Origin: Sporomusa sp. | Lineage (GTDB): Bacteria; Bacillota_C; Negativicutes; Sporomusales; Sporomusaceae | Length of the DNA: 18,778 nt | NCBI GenBank assembly: GCA_029256645.1 | Contig: JAQSXM010000011.1 | Coordinates: 1-18,778 of the forward strand | Direction of reading: 5' to 3' | In this document: positions 15,303-18,778 of the stretch, piece by piece | Numbering within the stretch: the first letter of the stretch is position 1 | Layout: every line of letters starts with the position of its first letter | Notes under the pieces: model-generated | The model's database searches: none | Seen by the model: the letters and a program-made list of their open reading frames with translations, nothing else | Told to the model about the DNA's origin: nothing | Program-made: the position numbers and the translations under genes

Positions 15303-16487
15303 TTATTCGACAACCTGAAGTACTAAGAATTTTAAATAATTGGTTTCAGGCGCTGCCGGCAGGATCGGATGGTCTTTGGCCTGCGTCCTATACTCCACTT
15401 CCCGGATAACCCGTTTAGCATCCCGCGCGGCATCAACAACAATCGCTTTAAACAGGTCACGGTCAATATGATACGAGCATGAGCAGGTAACGAGGAAACC
15501 ACCTGGGCGCGTTAGCTTCAAACCACGCAGGTTTATCTCCTTATATCCTCTGGCGGCCCCCTCAATACTATTACGGCTTTTGGTAAAAGCCGGTGGATCA
15601 AGAATAACCACATCATATTGGCGGTGTTCTTCGGTTAATGACCGCAAAGCGTCAAAGGCATTTGCCACTTCAAAATTACACCGCTCACTGACACCATTGA
15701 GTTCAGCATTTTTCTTAGCCAGGCCAATGGCTTCTTCGGAGATATCAATTGAATGCAGGCTCTTGGCACCATACAGCGCGCTATGTACAGCAAATGATCC
15801 AGTATGGCAGAAGCAGTCTAATACCTCAGCATTTTTCACAATTTGCTCTAAAAAACGGCGGTTCTCACGCTGATCATAGAAAAAGCCGGTTTTTTGGCCT
15901 TTATCCACATCTGCATAAAACGGTATTCCATTCTCGTTAACAATAATTTGAGTCGAGAAATCTCCCCTTAAATACCCCTTGCGCATATCCAAACCTTCCA
16001 GTTTTCTGACAGGTACATCATTGCGCTCGTAGATGCCTTCTGGCGAAAATAATTCTTCCAGAACTGAGATAATTGTCTCTTTGTGAACATCAATCCCTAG
16101 TGCCAAAGTCTGTATAACTATATATTTTCCAAATTTGTCTACAATTAATGCCGGTAAAAAATCGGCTTCACCATACACCAGCCGACAATACTCGGGTTCA
16201 GATAAAAAGGTCTGGCGATAGCGCCAGGCAGTCTCAATGCGGCGTTTGAAAAACTCTCTATTGATGGGTTCTTGCTGACGCGACAGGATACGAATAATAA
16301 TCTGCGAACGGGGATTAATATAGCCTCTACCAATAAACCGCTGCCGGGAATTGAACACATCAACAATATCACCAGGCTCAAATTCACCCTCAATATAGTC
16401 AAGCTCACTCTGAAATATCCAGGGATGGCCATTTTCGACCCGGTGCTGGGCACCTTTACGCAAAAATACTTTTGTTTTAATCTCCAT
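15303..16487 (-). CDS. Class I SAM-dependent rRNA methyltransferase (RlmI-like)
   Basis: This 394-residue protein has the architecture of RlmI/YwbD-type enzymes, which methylate cytosine C5 in 23S rRNA. A PUA-like RNA-binding domain opens it (about 1-75, with GHPWIFQSEL). A central insert ends in KGQKTGFFYDQR (196-207). The SAM-binding motif is LDCFCHTGSFAVHSALYGA (223-241), and DPPAF (297-301) is the catalytic loop. A later cysteine pair (C335, C337, in TCSCSYH) fits the cysteine nucleophile region of this family. The exact target base is not proven. The ATG has GAGG 7 bases upstream and lies 9 bp after the membrane-hydrolase stop, so the two are likely co-transcribed. A weak 6-bp hairpin follows. 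Confidence 0.9.
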   Translation of the reverse strand: MEIKTKVFLRKGAQHRVENGHPWIFQSELDYIEGEFEPGDIVDVFNSRQRFIGRGYINPRSQIIIRILSRQQEPINREFFKRRIETAWRYRQTFLSEPEYCRLVYGEADFLPALIVDKFGKYIVIQTLALGIDVHKETIISVLEELFSPEGIYERNDVPVRKLEGLDMRKGYLRGDFSTQIIVNENGIPFYADVDKGQKTGFFYDQRENRRFLEQIVKNAEVLDCFCHTGSFAVHSALYGAKSLHSIDISEEAIGLAKKNAELNGVSERCNFEVANAFDALRSLTEEHRQYDVVILDPPAFTKSRNSIEGAARGYKEINLRGLKLTRPGGFLVTCSCSYHIDRDLFKAIVVDAARDAKRVIREVEYRTQAKDHPILPAAPETNYLKFLVLQVVE

Positions 16488-16496
16488 TATTATGCC

Positions 16497-17027
16497 TCAT
16501 TTCTTCATACGTTTCCGTTTCTTCCACCATTCACACATCATATATATGGCCGCTGCCGACATCAAAACGGCATTAACAAGCCTATATTCCCGGAACCAGT
16601 GATTATGCTCCCAATAGGATACTGGGCTTTCAACAGTTGAAAAAGCCAGTGGATACAAATAAAAATTAGAAAACGCGCCATGGGTTAAAGCGTCTATCAG
16701 GAGGTGTGTTCCCCAGCCAATAATGATTGCCTGGAATCTTTTGCAGCCAGGGATAAAACTTATTAATAGCGCACTAAACCAAATTGGCACCGAATGACCA
16801 ATTAAATCAATCTTTACTACCCACGGGAAAATTGGCACAAGGCTCATAAGCACGCCGGGACTTAGACTGCCTAGTTCAGGCCAGGTTATATAGCCTTTAA
16901 ACAATAACATAACCAAGAGCACTACGTAAATATAGTCAGGCAACATTGCCCCAAAAACAAACTGCCACACCTTGGGATGCTTCCTCGCAAAAAAATAAAT
17001 CCAAAAACCATGATGGATAGTGTGCAT
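16497..17027 (-). CDS. Small membrane-bound metal-dependent hydrolase-like protein (YdjM-like)
   Basis: This is a 176-residue integral membrane protein with about four hydrophobic segments and a strongly basic end (KKRKRMKK). Histidines and aspartates in or next to the membrane segments form a likely metal site: H5/H6, D31 (GAMLPDY), H78 (DLIGHS), H108 and D112 (GWGTHLLIDALTH), H116, and H141/H143 (WEHNHW). The pattern fits the family annotated as LexA-regulated or membrane-bound metal-dependent hydrolases, whose substrate is not established. AGGAGGT lies 4 bases before the ATG. An inverted repeat lies directly upstream of that site. Confidence 0.75.
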   Translation of the reverse strand: MHTIHHGFWIYFFARKHPKVWQFVFGAMLPDYIYVVLLVMLLFKGYITWPELGSLSPGVLMSLVPIFPWVVKIDLIGHSVPIWFSALLISFIPGCKRFQAIIIGWGTHLLIDALTHGAFSNFYLYPLAFSTVESPVSYWEHNHWFREYRLVNAVLMSAAAIYMMCEWWKKRKRMKK

Positions 17028-17037
17028 TCTACCTCCT

Positions 17038-17065
17038 AAACTAATTTAGCTAGTAGTATTAGTTT
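17038..17065. promoter_or_regulatory. Inverted repeat upstream of the membrane hydrolase
   Basis: AAACTAAT (17038-17045) and ATTAGTTT (17058-17065) form a perfect 8-bp inverted repeat with a 12-base centre. It ends next to the Shine-Dalgarno site of the gene starting at 17027. It could be a repressor operator or an RNA hairpin. No clear promoter could be fixed around it. Confidence 0.4.
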
Positions 17066-17089
17066 GCTCCACCACAGCAACAGTATGTA

Positions 17090-17116
17090 GAAAGGCAGCG
17101 CTGGATAGCACTGCCT
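17090..17116 (-). terminator. Probable terminator after the flavodiiron gene
   Basis: AGGCAGCGCT (17093-17102) pairs with AGCACTGCCT (17107-17116) with one mismatch and a GGAT loop (ATCC on the minus strand), 7 bases after the stop. On the minus strand only TTT follows, so termination may be partial. Confidence 0.6.
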
Positions 17117-17122
17117 ATTTGT

Positions 17123-18307
17123 CTAACTTTTTGCTAAAACTTTATTGGCAAACTCGCGGCCAAATTCAAAGCATTTGTTCAGTTCTTCATCATCAGGTAC
17201 CCACTTTAGCGATACTCCCGGTTGTTCTATTGCTATCCCCGAGCTTTTTAGCATCTCTTCGATAGCATTCTGGGCGCCGCCGCCCCAGCCGTAAGCGCCG
17301 AATGCTGCGCCGATTTTTCCAGTCGGCCTAAGTCCTTTAAGGTATGTCATCAACGCTCCCATATTAGGCAACATACCATTATTCAGCGTAGAAGAGCCGA
17401 TTAACAGTCCGCCTGCCTCCAGCATATCCCTGATAACCTCACTTCTGTCAGCTGTTGACATTTTATATAACTTGCCGGTAGCACCGGCAGCTGCTACACC
17501 CTCAAGAATCTGACGGGCCATTCGCTCTGTACTGCCCCACATACTATCATAAGCAATAATTATCTTTCCAGTAGTCTTCCCCTGTCCCCAGTCCTGATAT
17601 TTAGCCATAATCTCAGGGATATGATTTCTCCACACTACCCCATGGCTAGGAGCAACAATTTTAACAGGCAGCTCCTTAAGCTTAGCTACAGCTTTTACCA
17701 CCATCTTACCAAAAGGCAACAGAATATTAGCATAATACTTCTCAGCCTCAAACAATACTTGATGGAGATTATTTTCATCATCAAAACGTTTTGTTGTCGA
17801 AATATGCTGCCCAAAAGCATCGTTGGAAAATAACACTTGCTCGCCAGTCAAATAACTAATCATGGAGTCCGGCCAGTGCAGCATCGGCACAGGCACAAAT
17901 TGGAGCTTATTGCGGCCAAGGTCCAACACATCACCCTCTTTTACTACCTGAAAATCATAATTTTGCTGATAATGCTTGATAATACCAGTACGGCCTTGTT
18001 CAGTTAACAAAACTTTAGCCTGTGGCGCCCTGGCCATCACTGCTGGCAAAGCACTCGAATGATCTGGTTCAATATGATTGGTTATAATATAGTCAATTTT
18101 AGCCGGATCAATAATCTGGCTGATACGGTCTAACAATTCCTGAGCGAAAGGGGCTTTGACAGTATCAATCAGACATACCTTTTCGTCAATAATAAGGTAT
18201 GAATTATAGGTTACACCCTGTGGAGTCGTAAATCCGTGAAAATCCCGGAGATTCCAATCGACGGCACCAACATAGTAAACACTCTCTGATAGTCTAACAT
18301 TATTCAT
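17123..18307 (-). CDS. fprA: FprA-type flavodiiron protein
   Basis: Flavodiiron proteins reduce O2 to water or NO to N2O in the cytoplasm of anaerobes. The 394-residue protein has a metallo-beta-lactamase-like domain (about 1-245) with the full diiron ligand set: H78, E80, D82 and H83 (HIEPDH), H144 (MLHWPDS), D163 (SNDAFG) and H222 (APSHG). A flavodoxin domain (about 248-394) begins IIIAYDSMWGSTERMA, the FMN phosphate loop. No rubredoxin or flavin reductase domain is fused, so electrons must come from separate carriers. The ATG follows a GGGAGTGGG stretch by 4 bases. It lies 38 bp after the FabK-type gene, and the two may share a transcript. Confidence 0.94.
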   Translation of the reverse strand: MNNVRLSESVYYVGAVDWNLRDFHGFTTPQGVTYNSYLIIDEKVCLIDTVKAPFAQELLDRISQIIDPAKIDYIITNHIEPDHSSALPAVMARAPQAKVLLTEQGRTGIIKHYQQNYDFQVVKEGDVLDLGRNKLQFVPVPMLHWPDSMISYLTGEQVLFSNDAFGQHISTTKRFDDENNLHQVLFEAEKYYANILLPFGKMVVKAVAKLKELPVKIVAPSHGVVWRNHIPEIMAKYQDWGQGKTTGKIIIAYDSMWGSTERMARQILEGVAAAGATGKLYKMSTADRSEVIRDMLEAGGLLIGSSTLNNGMLPNMGALMTYLKGLRPTGKIGAAFGAYGWGGGAQNAIEEMLKSSGIAIEQPGVSLKWVPDDEELNKCFEFGREFANKVLAKS

Positions 18308-18345
18308 TTTATCCCACTCCCTCTATATAATTTTTCTTTTTACCC

Positions 18346-18778
18346 TCATTTTAATAGTTTTTGTGCATTTGCTAACACTTTGTAGGCTTCACTCATTATG
18401 GCCTTGACAATAACATCAGCCGGTTCAATTCTTTGGAGTGGTAATAAGCTTTGCCCGGCCAGTACCGCTCCATGCTCAATATCTCCCTCAATGGCTGCCA
18501 ACCGGTTGGTACCGGTAGCGAGCTTGTCCAACTCACTCTGTGGGGCACACCTGCGTTCCATAGCGAGATACTTATCAGTAAACCCATTTCTGATGCCACG
18601 TACGCCATGCCCTGAAACAAGGCCTGTTACAACACTATCTGTATCTACAGCAGTAAGCAGTCTTTGCTTAACATTAGGATGAACACCACATTCCTCGGCA
18701 ATCAAGAATCTTGTCCCCATTTGAATTCCAGCGGCCCCCATCACCAGTGCGGCTGCCAGGCCACGGCCATCTGCAAAC
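18346..18778 (-). CDS. FabK/nitronate monooxygenase-type flavoprotein, C-terminal part
   Basis: The C-terminal 143 residues are in the window; the start is beyond the edge. The frame continues through the window end, where it reads ADGRGLAAALVMGAAGIQMGTRF, the FMN-phosphate-binding stretch of the 2-nitropropane dioxygenase/FabK family. A later GHGVRGIRN and a C-terminal GAVLAGQ fit FabK, the NAD(P)H- and FMN-dependent enoyl-ACP reductase of type II fatty acid synthesis, better than general nitronate monooxygenases. The active-site histidine lies in the missing part. No other fab gene is visible to support the choice, so I leave the symbol empty. Confidence 0.8.
   Translation of the reverse strand, partial: FADGRGLAAALVMGAAGIQMGTRFLIAEECGVHPNVKQRLLTAVDTDSVVTGLVSGHGVRGIRNGFTDKYLAMERRCAPQSELDKLATGTNRLAAIEGDIEHGAVLAGQSLLPLQRIEPADVIVKAIMSEAYKVLANAQKLLK

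Noticed and set aside
1..18778. CRISPR array, prophage, insertion sequence, tRNA or rRNA
   Set aside because: No regularly spaced repeats, transposase or integrase motifs, or tRNA-like cloverleaf were seen on reading both strands.

Overview
The window looks like the chromosome of a spore-forming, anaerobic Firmicute. Three things point there: a SpoIIP-type spore engulfment hydrolase, the Firmicute stress operon ctsR-mcsA-mcsB-clpC, and a diiron flavoprotein of the kind used by anaerobes. Gene content and style suggest the Negativicutes (Sporomusa/Pelosinus-like), but that placement is inference without a database search. Nearly all genes lie on the minus strand, so transcription runs from high to low coordinates; only three genes (1804-3831) are on the plus strand.

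Layout from high to low coordinates. (1) 18778-17123: the 3' part of a FabK/nitronate-monooxygenase-type flavoprotein, then an FprA flavodiiron protein. (2) 17027-15303: a small membrane metal-dependent hydrolase followed 9 bp later by an RlmI-like methyltransferase. (3) 15207-10536: ctsR, mcsA, mcsB and clpC with short overlaps, driven by a promoter whose start region carries two AGTCAAA CtsR-type heptamers, and ended by a strong hairpin. (4) radA, encoding a recombination/repair ATPase. (5) 8814-7507: a dicarboxylate/amino-acid:cation symporter. (6) 7380-5369: a promoter, an attenuator-like leader, a sodium:solute symporter and an overlapping gene for a HutP-family RNA-binding protein. (7) disA, encoding the c-di-AMP synthase. 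(8) A plus-strand island with spoIIP, a small membrane protein sharing a domain with SpoIIP, and a small MazG-like cysteine protein. (9) A PIN/TRAM membrane protein and the start of ispD.

ClpC, McsB, McsA and CtsR form one protein-quality-control circuit: McsB marks proteins with phosphoarginine for ClpC-ClpP, and CtsR represses the operon. RadA, DisA, PIN/TRAM and IspD are the usual downstream neighbours in Firmicutes, here split by two transporter units and a sporulation island.

The most interesting signal is upstream of the sodium:solute symporter. A promoter with an extended -10 is followed by a leader in which AGTGCTG can pair with CAGCACT, the 5' arm of an intrinsic terminator, and NAG triplets line the leader. 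Because the second gene of the unit encodes a HutP-family protein, and B. subtilis HutP is an antiterminator that reads NAG triplets, this looks like a self-regulated transporter operon with a possibly different ligand. Two other items stand out: the ungapped domain shared by SpoIIP and its downstream neighbour, and a GC-rich structured element at 3855-4017 that resembles a dispersed intergenic repeat.
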